Source: Ophiostoma sp. CBS 140.51 (taxonomy: Eukaryota > Ascomycota > Sordariomycetes > Ophiostomatales > Ophiostomataceae). From it: 30,740 bases of DNA. The stretch is taken from the NCBI GenBank assembly GCA_029298735.1, contig JANSLP010000368.1, forward strand, positions 1 to 30,740, read 5' to 3'. Both the position numbers and the translations under genes were made by a program. Positions 20,146 through 28,939 of the stretch are shown here, piece after piece. The notes beneath the pieces were generated by a model, which worked only from the letters and a program-made list of their open reading frames with translations, had not been told where the DNA came from and did not search any database. Position 1 is the stretch's first letter; each line of letters starts with the position of its first letter.

Positions 20146-22659
20146 GGTGGGCAAGGTTGAGGGAGGGTCGAAAAGGGTAATTCGAAGTAAAGTCACTAGA
20201 ACAGATGGAAAGAGAAGTGCTATTCCGGGAGCACAAAATTTAGAATGAGATTGTTGGTGAAGACCGTTGGGATGGAAGATGTAATTCGAGAGAATCGAAA
20301 TGTCGAGATATAGAAGGAGAGAACGAATGGTAACAGGCTGGCCTGTATGTGTAAACGTGAATGTGAAATGCGTCAAGCTTTGAAAAATCGTGGTGCGAAA
20401 TGAGCCACAAAAAGAGTCGAAAAAAAGATAGACGTCGTTCCGTCAAGAAAGAACGTAAATGTTTCGAAAGATGGAAACAAGGCAATGAAGACAATGAATG
20501 GACAATGAAAATATTCAAAAGGAGTTGAAAGACAACAAAAAAGAACGTGTAAGTAGAAAATACAAAGAACAAAAGACCAAAGACTAATGTCAAATAGATG
20601 GACGAAAAGAACGGTGGGGAGAGAAAGAGAGAAGAAACGTGAAAACAAACAAAAGAGATGACGATACAGTTTTATAAAAACTCTCATGATAGATGGATAG
20701 ATGCCCCTTCTTTTTTGTCGTCGGCCAAACAAATACAGCCGCTTGCAACATGCCCTGCAACCTGCGACCTGCCAAGGGGTGGTCCCGGCCCCGGTCGCTG
20801 GTCGTGGGCCTGCACCTGGACTAGCTGGACACAGGAAACACACCAAACAGTCATGGTGAGGGAAACGAGTGAGAGTCGAGGGGCTTTGTGGGGATTCCCG
20901 AGAGCAACCCGGTCCCCGTTGGACATTCTGGGTGATGAATATTATTTAATTCTCTTTTTATCGTTGAACTCTTTTTTATGCCTGTCTATCTTCACCCCGC
21001 TCTCCATACCGTCCGTTGTGTGCTGGCAGAAGGAACTCTTCGCATGTTATGAAGATAAAGGTTCTCTTTTCACCGAAGTGCAGCTCATAGATTAAGGGCC
21101 ATGTCAGGGCTGGATGCAAGCTGGATGCACGAAAACGACAAGAAAATGCAGCAATCGACAACGTTTGTCCTGCACCGCGATAATCGGGATGTCGTTTGGA
21201 AGGAAAAGTTGTGCAACAAGAAACATGTTTGCAGAAAACATACGCCAGCAAAGGTGAGCGACCAGCGGCAGGCTGCAGAGATAGACGCCCGCCAAGGCGA
21301 GCTGCCCAAAAAATATTGACCAGCGGCTTTCCTGCTACAGGTTCACGATAACCAGTCAATTCTCCGTGGCGTTGGAAGGTGAAAATACTATCGTGAGAAA
21401 GAAGAAGGAAAAGTCAATTATGGTGAGAGCCCGTACGAGGCCGTCGTCTCCCGTTGGTAGTTTGTCGTTCGCCGTCGATGTTTCCTTCTTCTCCTGTCCC
21501 CCCTGCAATTTTAAGATCGACACAAAACATCAACCCCTGGGGAACGGGCCAAGAACGATAAACGACAGGGATTTTTGCTGGTGTAAGTGGCGCCGAAAAT
21601 CCGCTGGCAGCCGCTGTTGTTTGGCTCCAGCCTCTCTCTTTTTGTTCTTTTTTTCTGTTCGTCTCCCTCTTCTTTACCCCTATTCTTCTTGTGCAGCCCA
21701 TCTTTTTGCGCTGCCGCGTTTCAAAACGTAGTCGCTGGTCTCGGCCATGGCTAGGCCTCTCTCCTAAAGAGGTGTGGGCGGATCCAGTCCCTGTTCCTGT
21801 TCCTGGTCCCTGACAGATAGCGTTGTGCAGGGGTTGTCAACGACTCTCAACCACAATCTCTAAGGCACTGGTCCAGAATGTTCTGATTTTGGCCAAGCTT
21901 TTTTGCAGCGTGACAACAGAGAAAATAAGGTTTTTTGTCTCCTTTCTCCTTTGCACCTTCTCCTTTGGAATCATCGCTTGGGCAGACTCTCGGGCATTTT
22001 CTCCAAGTTTAACGCTACAGCTTAGAAATGTTTATTTCCTCACTACTACGTTCCTTGACAGGGTCTCGCATAAAAGTTCATCTGATATTTCCAGGGTCTT
22101 TATTGAACTATCTCTACGCTCAGATAGGACTGCTTTGAACTGCCAAATTGATGTTGACTGGCAAGTCGAAGGATGCTGACACTGACAGCTACGAAACCAG
22201 TCCTTTGCCTTTTGTTTCACATATTATCTCTTTAAATATATCCTCTACATCAATATGTAGTCCTTTTGTGCATCCCATTTTTGTAAAGTTATTCACCGTC
22301 AACATTTTATTTTCTGCCTACGAGAAAACGATTTTAATCTTTGTGCATACTCTTCCACAACATACTCTCCGTTCATGCATATTTGCACTCTATCCCAAGC
22401 ATGTGACACTTGAGAAAATAATTCCTACGATGTGGCACCGCTGCTGTATTAGCCCTATTCACCTTTGGACCCAATGTGAATATCAAGTCCACCAGAAGAA
22501 AGCCTCCGTCCCACACTAGACCTTCTCCAGAAGGCAAACATAGGATAGAACGCTGACAGGAGAACGCAGCGCGTTTCATCCCAGAGTCGTACGGAGGAAA
22601 GACCAGCCAGGGAGAGGGAATAAGCTCTTCTCGCTTGGGATCGGCTGGGACTGCCAGGT
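20146..22659. other. gene-poor stretch upstream of the DUF1996 gene
   Basis: The first 500 nt are purine-rich on the plus strand, as expected for the CT-rich promoter or leader of the minus-strand DUF1996 gene. Further right (about 21440-21720) the plus strand turns CT-rich. Open frames such as 20658-21095, 21366-21731 and 22148-22519 have no recognisable domains. No tRNA or repeat element was seen. Confidence 0.45.
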
Positions 22660-23624
22660 CTAGAATCTCACAAGAAAGAAGCTTGTTCGCGGAGCTTTAT
22701 CATCACTATTTATCCACGGTGATCCATCTCTGAGATGTGGTCTTGAGTGATCTTCATGGATGGAAAAAAGGCAGCACAACGAGCAAGAGTCTGCCATGTA
22801 CCGTTTGCCCGCCAGCTTGACCGACAGCTTATGCGCTTGGGCGAGCTGCTTATTTGTGGTGGTTGCCACATCGAAAACAAGCGCGGCATGTTCCCTGCTG
22901 CCAACCGCAACAAGGTTCTCGGTTTTCGCAAGTATATTCTGTGGAAAGGACGCATCCACATGTGTTAGCACGTGGAACTGTCCTGGAAGGAATGCAATAG
23001 CTACCAACTGCAACTTAAAGCAGCCGGAAGGATGAGCATTGACTTACCTCAGATGTTGTGCCCTAAAGGGGGCCACTGGGAGGGCTGCACAAACAGCCTC
23101 CAGCCCAAGTCGACACCATCCAACGTGAGGCCATCCTTTAACACATACAAAGGAATCCGACACAAGCTTCCAGGTTTTACCATGGCGATGGCGTGGGCAA
23201 ACCGTCTCTTCGATATCGATCCATCAGATACATTACAGCCGCCGCTGTCAACCAGACGTTTCGCAACTTCCTCAATACCGTCGACACCGAGTCTGACGGT
23301 CCATATCTTTGCCCGCATATGAGCATAAATGACAAAGAACTGCTTGTACCGCTTCAGCTGCCATATTGTCTTTGCCTTCCCGGTGAAAAGACAAAGACCG
23401 TGGATACAGTATCCAGAATCACGCGCATGATGGGAGCTGCAGTACGGCGCGCTGCCAATGCCCCCGTGACCTTCAACCTGCTTTCGCCGAAGAAGACCAC
23501 ACTCTCCTGACCTCAACCGAGCCGTCCGATAATCACACAGTCTCGTGTTCATTATGCGAGACCAAGTTTTGTTGGCGGCGGCCAGGAAATGGCATCCACC
23601 TTGAGTGTTTGAGGTTGATTTCAA
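22660..23624 (-). pseudogene. possible broken or mis-spliced gene, family not recognised
   Basis: Two adjacent minus-strand frames have more protein-like composition than the surrounding spacer. The upstream one (23049-23624) includes MRAKIWTVRLGVDGIEEV and DGLTLDGVDLGWRLFVQPSQ. The downstream one (22660-23013) includes LPGQFHVLTHVDASFPQN and ENLVAVGSREHAALVFDV. Between them is a strong donor GAGGTAAGT (at 23047) with acceptors TTGCAG (23008) and TTCCAG nearby. However, the first frame meets a TGA four bases before that donor, and neither acceptor restores phase. It may be a decayed gene, a gene with other exon boundaries, or chance. No function is proposed. Confidence 0.25.
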
Positions 23625-24369
23625 GCGAATCTATAGCAAGTCGCCTGTTGATTCGGCAGTTCCATCCTCATTCATGGAATATCACAAAGGACCAAGAGTC
23701 GAAACAGGTGTATTGGTGCCCTGAGAAAGGATGCAGGACAAACTACTAATGGAGAGCGATGTACAGGCGAATAGGGGTGTAGGTCGAGGTGGGTAGCTAC
23801 GAGGCAACTGGGCAAGGACAAAGTGACGACGTACGTAACAAAGTGGCGATGGGACAGAATGAGATACTGGATAAAAGAAAGGAAGTTTGTCAACAGGTGA
23901 CGAGTTTACGGTTTCTCGGCATAGAAAAAGCGATTCGATCTGATTGTGTCTGAGGAAATTGGGATGGAGCTCTCCTGCCCTATTCGACGGTTGATCGGTC
24001 GATGCTTCCTGATTGGGAGGCTCAGGGAAGACCTCGTGGAATCTGGAGGAGAGAAGAACCCGGACAACACGAATGCCGACCGTAAAGGAAGGAACGATGT
24101 GCATTATTTTTGTTTTGGTTGAGCAGTACTTAAGACGGAAAATTGTTCGCTTTTGAAATTTGTAAGCAAACAATCCTCTTTCATCAACAGAACCAAACAA
24201 CCTCGTGATGCCTTTTTTGCCCTCTTTATCAACATTATCAATAAACCAAACTATCAGTCACCACCGCCCTCATCCCTAACACCACAAGAACACTATTTTT
24301 TTATTATTTATTTACAGAAACCATTGGTCTCTCTCTCTTTTTTTGGTTCTTTTTTTTTATAAAAAAAAA
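23625..24369. other. intergenic, with a possible 5' UTR intron
   Basis: At the right end, a donor-like TTTGTAAGC (24162) and a very good intron end (CCTAAC branch motif, T-rich tract, TTTACAG ending at 24317) suggest a 156-nt intron in the leader of the small gene that starts at 24370. A minus-strand frame at 23682-24200 has no domain, begins at a TTG and is not accepted. Confidence 0.35.
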
Positions 24370-24802
24370 ATGTACAAGATCCCTGACGATTTTGTCGTGA
24401 AATCGGTCTGGGCGGTACACGCCCCCTTGATCTGCGCTGCGGCAGCCCTCGTTTGGACTTTCATCCTACGAAATATATGGGCTTGGGCTTCCGCCCCAGT
24501 GTTGTTTAAGGGCTTCGAAACCACGATCGAGGACCTCCAGGACCTGGGGTTTGTTTGTCCTTCAGATTATCAACGCCACGCCGAGTGAGCATGCTGATGA
24601 CGAGACGAAAATCGGGTTCATCGTTGAATTCATATCGCCACGGCCAGACTGGACGCCGGCACGCACTGGCCGACTGTCAATTGCAGTGCATTCTCTCTTC
24701 ATGGTAAGATCCACCCTAGCCTCGACAATTTGATGCACTCTTTCTGCCATCACAACGTGCTGACTCTCTTTGCCTTAGATTGCGACAATATCCAGATCGT
24801 AG
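24370..24802 (+). CDS. possible small spliced gene of unknown function
   Basis: I do not recognise the product. One consistent model has exons 24370-24414, 24566-24703 and 24779-24802, giving 68 aa. Its introns are GTACAC...CTTCAG (24415-24565) and GTAAGA...GCTGAC...CCTTAG (24704-24778). The second intron is of high quality. The middle exon includes INATPSEHADDETKIGFIV and FISPRPDWTPARTGRLS and looks coding. The first intron is less sure: the frame from ATG 24370 stays open through it for 73 codons with a hydrophobic stretch (CAAAALVWTFILRNIWAWA). An unspliced frame would be out of phase by one with the middle exon. A leader intron and TATAAA-like sequence precede the ATG. Confidence 0.35.
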
Positions 24803-25276
24803 CCTTGTCCCATTAATTCGCATCTTGGCCATTAGGCGATGATTACTTTTTGTTAACAAGCTTTGGAGGGACACGGCACTTTTCCGCCGCTCGGTCCTTT
24901 CTCAGGTTTTCATTTAGCACCGCCGGCCATCTCTTCAACGAAACTTTATATGGTTCAAATCAGATCACCACATTCACTCCAATCAGTTTATCTGGCCTTT
25001 GTTTTTGTCGTCCGTGTCATCTCGTTGCGTGTATGTTCTCCAGGCAATCGGTTTAGCAGCCTCGGTAGTACCTCAATGAATGAAAAAGACAATCCACCCT
25101 TATTTTATTCTAACTTCACGATGCCCGCCGCACATCAATGTCGAGTGACTTTTGAACAAAAGTGCTATTAGGTCTGCCAGCTATTTTCAAGACAAACCTT
25201 TTGAGTATTCCAGTGTTGGCCTTCCAGAGAACCTGGTTGCTGCGCCCGACCAGCCGTCCATTGCTAATTGAACAGC
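24803..25276. other. intergenic, weak coding traces only
   Basis: An open plus-strand frame (24863-25171) starts at a TTG and has no recognisable domain. It could be a further exon of the neighbouring candidate gene, but I could not connect it with good splice sites. A B-box-like GGTTCAAAT at 24952 has no tRNA around it. Confidence 0.35.
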
Positions 25277-25567
25277 ATGCTATCTCAAATTGATGGCTGC
25301 CTACAGAGCGGATTTTTCGACCCCAATGACGCTCCCGCTGTAAAACGTCCCAAACTTACCAAAACCCACCAACACTCCGCCTGGCGCTATGCCGAAAGGG
25401 GTGTGAATGAGCCGTGCACTCCACCCAGGTTCCTGGAATACTCCCAGCCTATTGCGCCTTCCCTCACTCGAACTGTGTTCTTCCACCCCCAGAAGAAGCT
25501 TAAAAGAGCGCCACGAACAAAGCGCGACTTCTCTAGATATGCGCGTGTCAGCGTGTCTCTCCCCTAG
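25277..25567 (+). CDS. small basic ORF, hypothetical
   Basis: A 96-codon frame from ATG to TAG. The product is basic, with two nuclear-localisation-like clusters (VKRPKLTK and KKLKRAPRTKRD) and Pro-rich segments (EPCTPPRFLEY). No family is recognised. It could be a small gene, the last exon of a gene starting at 24370, or chance. No promoter element was identified. Confidence 0.25.
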   Translation: MLSQIDGCLQSGFFDPNDAPAVKRPKLTKTHQHSAWRYAERGVNEPCTPPRFLEYSQPIAPSLTRTVFFHPQKKLKRAPRTKRDFSRYARVSVSLP

Positions 25568-25673
25568 AAGGGCAAAAAGAAAGAGGACGAAACGTGCTAA
25601 AGATCTTGATGCCCTCTAAAAGTGCCAAGTGTAAGATGGATAAAAGACCAATTTCCGCCCCAGTAGAACCTAA

Positions 25674-25735
25674 TCTGGCATAATAAGTTGATCCTGCCAC
25701 TTTGTCTGGCACAATAAGTCGCTCCTGCCAAAGTG
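25674..25735. repeat. two imperfect 31-bp tandem repeats, each containing a TGGCA/TGCCA dyad
   Basis: Copies at 25674-25704 and 25705-25735 match at about 25 of 31 positions. Each begins TCTGGCA and carries an inverted pair, TGGCA and TGCCA, separated by 14 nt around AATAAGT. The repeat lies about 400 bp upstream of the GT90 start codon, at the edge of its CT-rich leader. It could be a pair of binding sites; that is inference. Confidence 0.75.
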
Positions 25736-26132
25736 GACCCAACGACCTTGTCTTTGCCCCTTTCGTCTGTCGCCCTTTCCTCGCTCATGTTTCTCGCATT
25801 CTTGGGCGACGCCCCTATTTTTAGAGTCGTATCCTATCCTGACGAAGTCTTCCCACGAGGGCAATTGCGATACTCTCTCCTCTCTTCGCTCCTCCCCTTT
25901 GTTGGAGATGCTGGTCTGACATTGTTTTTGTTCCTTTTTTGTTCCTTCTCTCGTCTTTGCCGGTCCTTCGTCTTCCTTTCTTCCACCCATGTTCCTCCGT
26001 TCCAACAGCAGCTTTCTTGGTTAAGCTGCTGACGACGAGAGTCTCTTTTTGCTTCTTTTTTTCTTGCGTCTCTTTTTTGGTTGAATTTTGATCTGCCTTC
26101 CCTTCCCTTCCACCCCCCCCCCCGCCGTCACG
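25736..26132 (+). promoter_or_regulatory. CT-rich promoter/leader of the GT90 gene, with an 11-C run
   Basis: The plus strand is strongly pyrimidine-rich up to the start codon, a usual feature of promoters and leaders in filamentous ascomycetes. A run of 11 C residues (26113-26123) ends nine bases before the ATG at 26133. The transcription start cannot be placed. Confidence 0.5.
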
Positions 26133-28076
26133 ATGTTCTTTCGCAACGCCGGTACGGTCTTTTCTGGCCGCCGAGGCCCCGAGTCCTTCTCGTCCATTGC
26201 CCGCTTCGCCTTTATCGCAGGCTTCGTCACCCTCGCCGCCACCGGATTCCTCCTGACGCAGTACCATCCCGACAAGGTCCGCAATGTCGCCGCAAAGCTT
26301 CCGCACCTCAACCTGAACCCGGACTCCGAGCACCAGCAAGCCATTGCCGAGTACGAACGCCTCGTCTTCAACGTCTCCGACAACGAACTCCACCCCATCG
26401 ACCGCCTCATCGCAGCCTCACGCCAGGCCCACGACGCCCTTGTCGCGAAACAGTCCTTTGATGTTGCAACCGCTGCTGCCAAGTACCGCGAGCGCCGCGG
26501 CCGTCACCCACCCCCCGGCTTTGATAAATGGATGGAATACGCCACGAGTCACGACGCCATTGTCGTCGAGGACTTCTTCGACCGCATCTACCACGACATC
26601 AACCCCTTCTGGGGCCTCGAGCCCAACCAGCTGGCCGGCCGGGCCCAGTCCTGGCACCACGTTGTGCGCGTGCGCGATGGCAAGGCCACCGGTGTCGGCG
26701 ACATTACGGGCCGTGTGCCCTGGCTGAAGCTGTGGACCGACCTGGTCTCGGAGGCTGCACCTTACCTCCCCGACGTCGACATGCCGATCAACTACATGGA
26801 CGAGTCGCGGCTGCTGGTCAAGTGGGAGGAGATTACGGCCCTGGTCGAGAAGGGCGAGAAGGCCCGTGAGATGGTTGAGCCCGAAAAGGCGCTTCGCAAG
26901 TACCGTGGCCTAAGCTTCATCGACAATGCTAAGAACGCCAACGAGACCAAGCCATATGACCCGGACTGGATCCACAACAACTCCCCTCAGTACTGGGACT
27001 TGTCGCGCGCTGCTTGCGCGCCCGGAAGCCCCAGCCGTGACGTGCCGGCCCTCAAGGACTTCTCGCGCTCGCCCAGCATCCCCTTTGACTGGCATCCCGC
27101 CTACTCGTCCGAAGGTTATGTCAAGAACTTTACCGGATCGGCCGACTCGTGCACCCAGCCGCACCTGCGCTCGCTGCACGGCACCTTCATCGAACCCCTT
27201 TCCATCTCGACCTCGACCGAGCTGATCCCGCTCTTTAGCGGCTGCAAGCTGACCACGAACAACGACATTATCATCCCCGGTGCCATGTACCTGACTAGCG
27301 ATCCGTTTTACTCGGGTGGCAACGGCCACGGACCCCAGTGGTCGCAGAAGAAGACGGGCATTATCTGGCGCGGTGTTGCCTCAGGCGGCCGCAACAAGAA
27401 GGAGAACTGGTCGCATTTCCAGCGCCACCGTCTGTTGGAGATGCTCAACGGCACAACCGTCACTGCGCTCGAGCACGACGGCGCCCGCGCCATGACTTTC
27501 GACATGGCGCCGCTTCAAATGTACGACTACAAACGCCGCCGCAACATGTCCATTGGTGATTTTCTGACTGAGTTTGCCGACGCCGGTTTCACGGATCTGC
27601 TGTGCTTCCCAGCGGGCGAGTGCGACTACATCACGCCCCATTTCAAGGCCCTGCCTAGCAAGCCCATGGCCGAGCAGTACGTCAACAAGTTCATCCCCGA
27701 CGCCGACGGCAACAGCTTCAGCGCCCGCTTCCGCGGCCTCTTGCTGTCCACCAGCCTGCCCCTCAAGGCCACTATATATGCCGAGTGGCACGACGACCGT
27801 CTCGCTCCCTGGCAGCACTTTGCTCCCCTCGACAACACCTTCCAGGACCTGCACGCCGTCCTCGACTACTTTACCAGCACCGCCAAGGGCGACGCCGCCG
27901 CCCGCATGCTGGCCTCGGTCGGCAAGCGCTGGGGCGAAAAGGTCCTGCGCCGCGACGACATGCTGCTCTACACGTGGCGTCTGCTGCTCGAGTTTGCCCG
28001 TGTCTGCGACGAGAACCGGCTGAAGCTGGGCTACACCGACGATCTCATTCCCGTTGCGGCGGAGGGGAGTGCATAG
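26133..28076 (+). CDS. CAP10-like glycosyltransferase family 90 protein
   Basis: A type II Golgi membrane glycosyltransferase by family. Known relatives are Cryptococcus Cap10, xylosyltransferases and POGLUT enzymes. Donor and acceptor cannot be told from sequence. The product is 647 aa, intronless. A short basic cytoplasmic N-terminus is followed by one signal-anchor segment (about 22-42, ARFAFIAGFVTLAATGFLL), a stem, and a lumenal GT90 domain in the C-terminal half. GT90 signatures are IIWRGVASGGRNKKENW (about 410-426, WRG at 412-414) followed by SHFQRHRLLEM, and YAEWHDDRLAPWQHFAPLD (about 549-567). The open frame begins at 26088 with a TTG; the first ATG, 26133, is chosen because it leads directly into the anchor. 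Its 3' flank runs into the RPL13 promoter. Confidence 0.93.
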   Translation: MFFRNAGTVFSGRRGPESFSSIARFAFIAGFVTLAATGFLLTQYHPDKVRNVAAKLPHLNLNPDSEHQQAIAEYERLVFNVSDNELHPIDRLIAASRQAHDALVAKQSFDVATAAAKYRERRGRHPPPGFDKWMEYATSHDAIVVEDFFDRIYHDINPFWGLEPNQLAGRAQSWHHVVRVRDGKATGVGDITGRVPWLKLWTDLVSEAAPYLPDVDMPINYMDESRLLVKWEEITALVEKGEKAREMVEPEKALRKYRGLSFIDNAKNANETKPYDPDWIHNNSPQYWDLSRAACAPGSPSRDVPALKDFSRSPSIPFDWHPAYSSEGYVKNFTGSADSCTQPHLRSLHGTFIEPLSISTSTELIPLFSGCKLTTNNDIIIPGAMYLTSDPFYSGGNGHGPQWSQKKTGIIWRGVASGGRNKKENWSHFQRHRLLEMLNGTTVTALEHDGARAMTFDMAPLQMYDYKRRRNMSIGDFLTEFADAGFTDLLCFPAGECDYITPHFKALPSKPMAEQYVNKFIPDADGNSFSARFRGLLLSTSLPLKATIYAEWHDDRLAPWQHFAPLDNTFQDLHAVLDYFTSTAKGDAAARMLASVGKRWGEKVLRRDDMLLYTWRLLLEFARVCDENRLKLGYTDDLIPVAAEGSA

Positions 28077-28492
28077 TTGGCGTGTACCGTGAATTGTTCT
28101 GCTACTGCATCCTTTTTGTATACCTTTTTGTTTCTTGTATACTCCCTTCACTGCTGGCCACTTGTGCCATTTTTGTTTCACTTTCCTTTCGCTGCGTCGG
28201 CGTTCTTGGGCATGGTGATTGGCGCGAGGTTTTCTTATATAATGGGTGGTGTCTGTTTTCATTTTCATTTTCCAAAAAGAGGGAAGAGCTGCGTGTTGCC
28301 TCCTCACATGTTACCATATTCGATAATCATTAATAGATTCGTCATGATCAAAGGTGTTCGGAGAGCTGTTGACAGACTCTCTTGGAATGGTAGAAAGGAG
28401 GGCAAGTGCGTCGCGACGCGAGAAGTCGATATATACCATTTGCGATAAGAATCGTCAGGAGTGCGATAAGGAGGATAATGAATGCTTATCGG

Positions 28493-28523
28493 CACGTGTA
28501 CCAATATTATCTAATCGCACGTG
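28493..28523. promoter_or_regulatory. paired CACGTG boxes upstream of RPL13
   Basis: Perfect CACGTG palindromes lie at 28493-28498 and 28518-28523, 25 bp apart. CACGTG is the site of Cbf1-type bHLH factors. Cbf1 is known, with Tbf1, as a ribosomal-protein gene regulator in Candida albicans. Use here is inferred from the position about 420-450 bp before the RPL13 ATG. Confidence 0.5.
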
Positions 28524-28609
28524 ATGCTACATTTCTCTGTAGGGCTTTTTAACCCTTCTGTTGTTTGGCACCCCACTCTCTTCATTTTAAGTGGGCCTTT
28601 TGCTCTTTC

Positions 28610-28617
28610 CTGTCACA
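28610..28617 (+). promoter_or_regulatory. HomolD-like box (CTGTCACA)
   Basis: One mismatch from CAGTCACA, the HomolD box of fission-yeast ribosomal-protein promoters. An AACCCTT (28551-28557) about 60 bp upstream vaguely resembles the partner HomolE box, and ATTGG (reverse CCAAT) follows immediately. Motif similarity only. Confidence 0.3.
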
Positions 28618-28630
28618 CCATTGGCTCATG

Positions 28631-28696
28631 CTCCACCCAGTTCTGGTGGAGACTGCTCTTGGGGCATGAGTGCCCCAAAACTGAGCGGCCAAGAGC
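28631..28696. promoter_or_regulatory. cluster of perfect inverted repeats in the RPL13 upstream region
   Basis: First hairpin: CTCCACC (28631-28637), 7-nt loop, GGTGGAG (28645-28651). Second: TTGGGGCA (28659-28666), loop TGAG, TGCCCCAA (28671-28678). A third pair overlaps the second: GCTCTTGG (28655-28662) with CCAAGAGC (28689-28696). It could be a protein-binding array or the structured start of a leader or small RNA. Confidence 0.6.
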
Positions 28697-28939
28697 GAAA
28701 ACTAGTCTTAATTTTTTTTTGCACTACCGCATTTTTTTTCCTCCTTCCCACTCTGTGTGTGGTGCCCACTCTGTCTGCCCTCCCTCCCTCCTCTCTGTGT
28801 CCTGCCCTCCTTTCGGATTTTCACTGTCGCTTTTGCACGAAGTCTCTCGATTTTTTTTCTTGTTGCTTCCAACCACCCATCACGACAACAATCGACAACA
28901 CCTCATCTTTCCCCAGGTGATTCGGACAACACAGACACA

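Larger units (their letters stand above)
28077..28939. other. intergenic: GT90 3' flank and RPL13 promoter
   Basis: The first 300-400 nt should hold the GT90 3' UTR. From about 28440 the sequence is dense in motifs: GCGATAAG at 28442 and 28463, two CACGTG boxes, TAGGG and AACCC elements (28540-28555), a HomolD-like octamer and a hairpin cluster. A CT-rich leader then leads to the RPL13 start codon. Confidence 0.6.

Noticed and set aside
23682..24200. 172-codon minus-strand frame
   Set aside because: Starts at a TTG, has no domain and overlaps the presumed leader of the plus-strand candidate gene.
24952..24960. tRNA B-box-like GGTTCAAAT
   Set aside because: No A box or cloverleaf around it.
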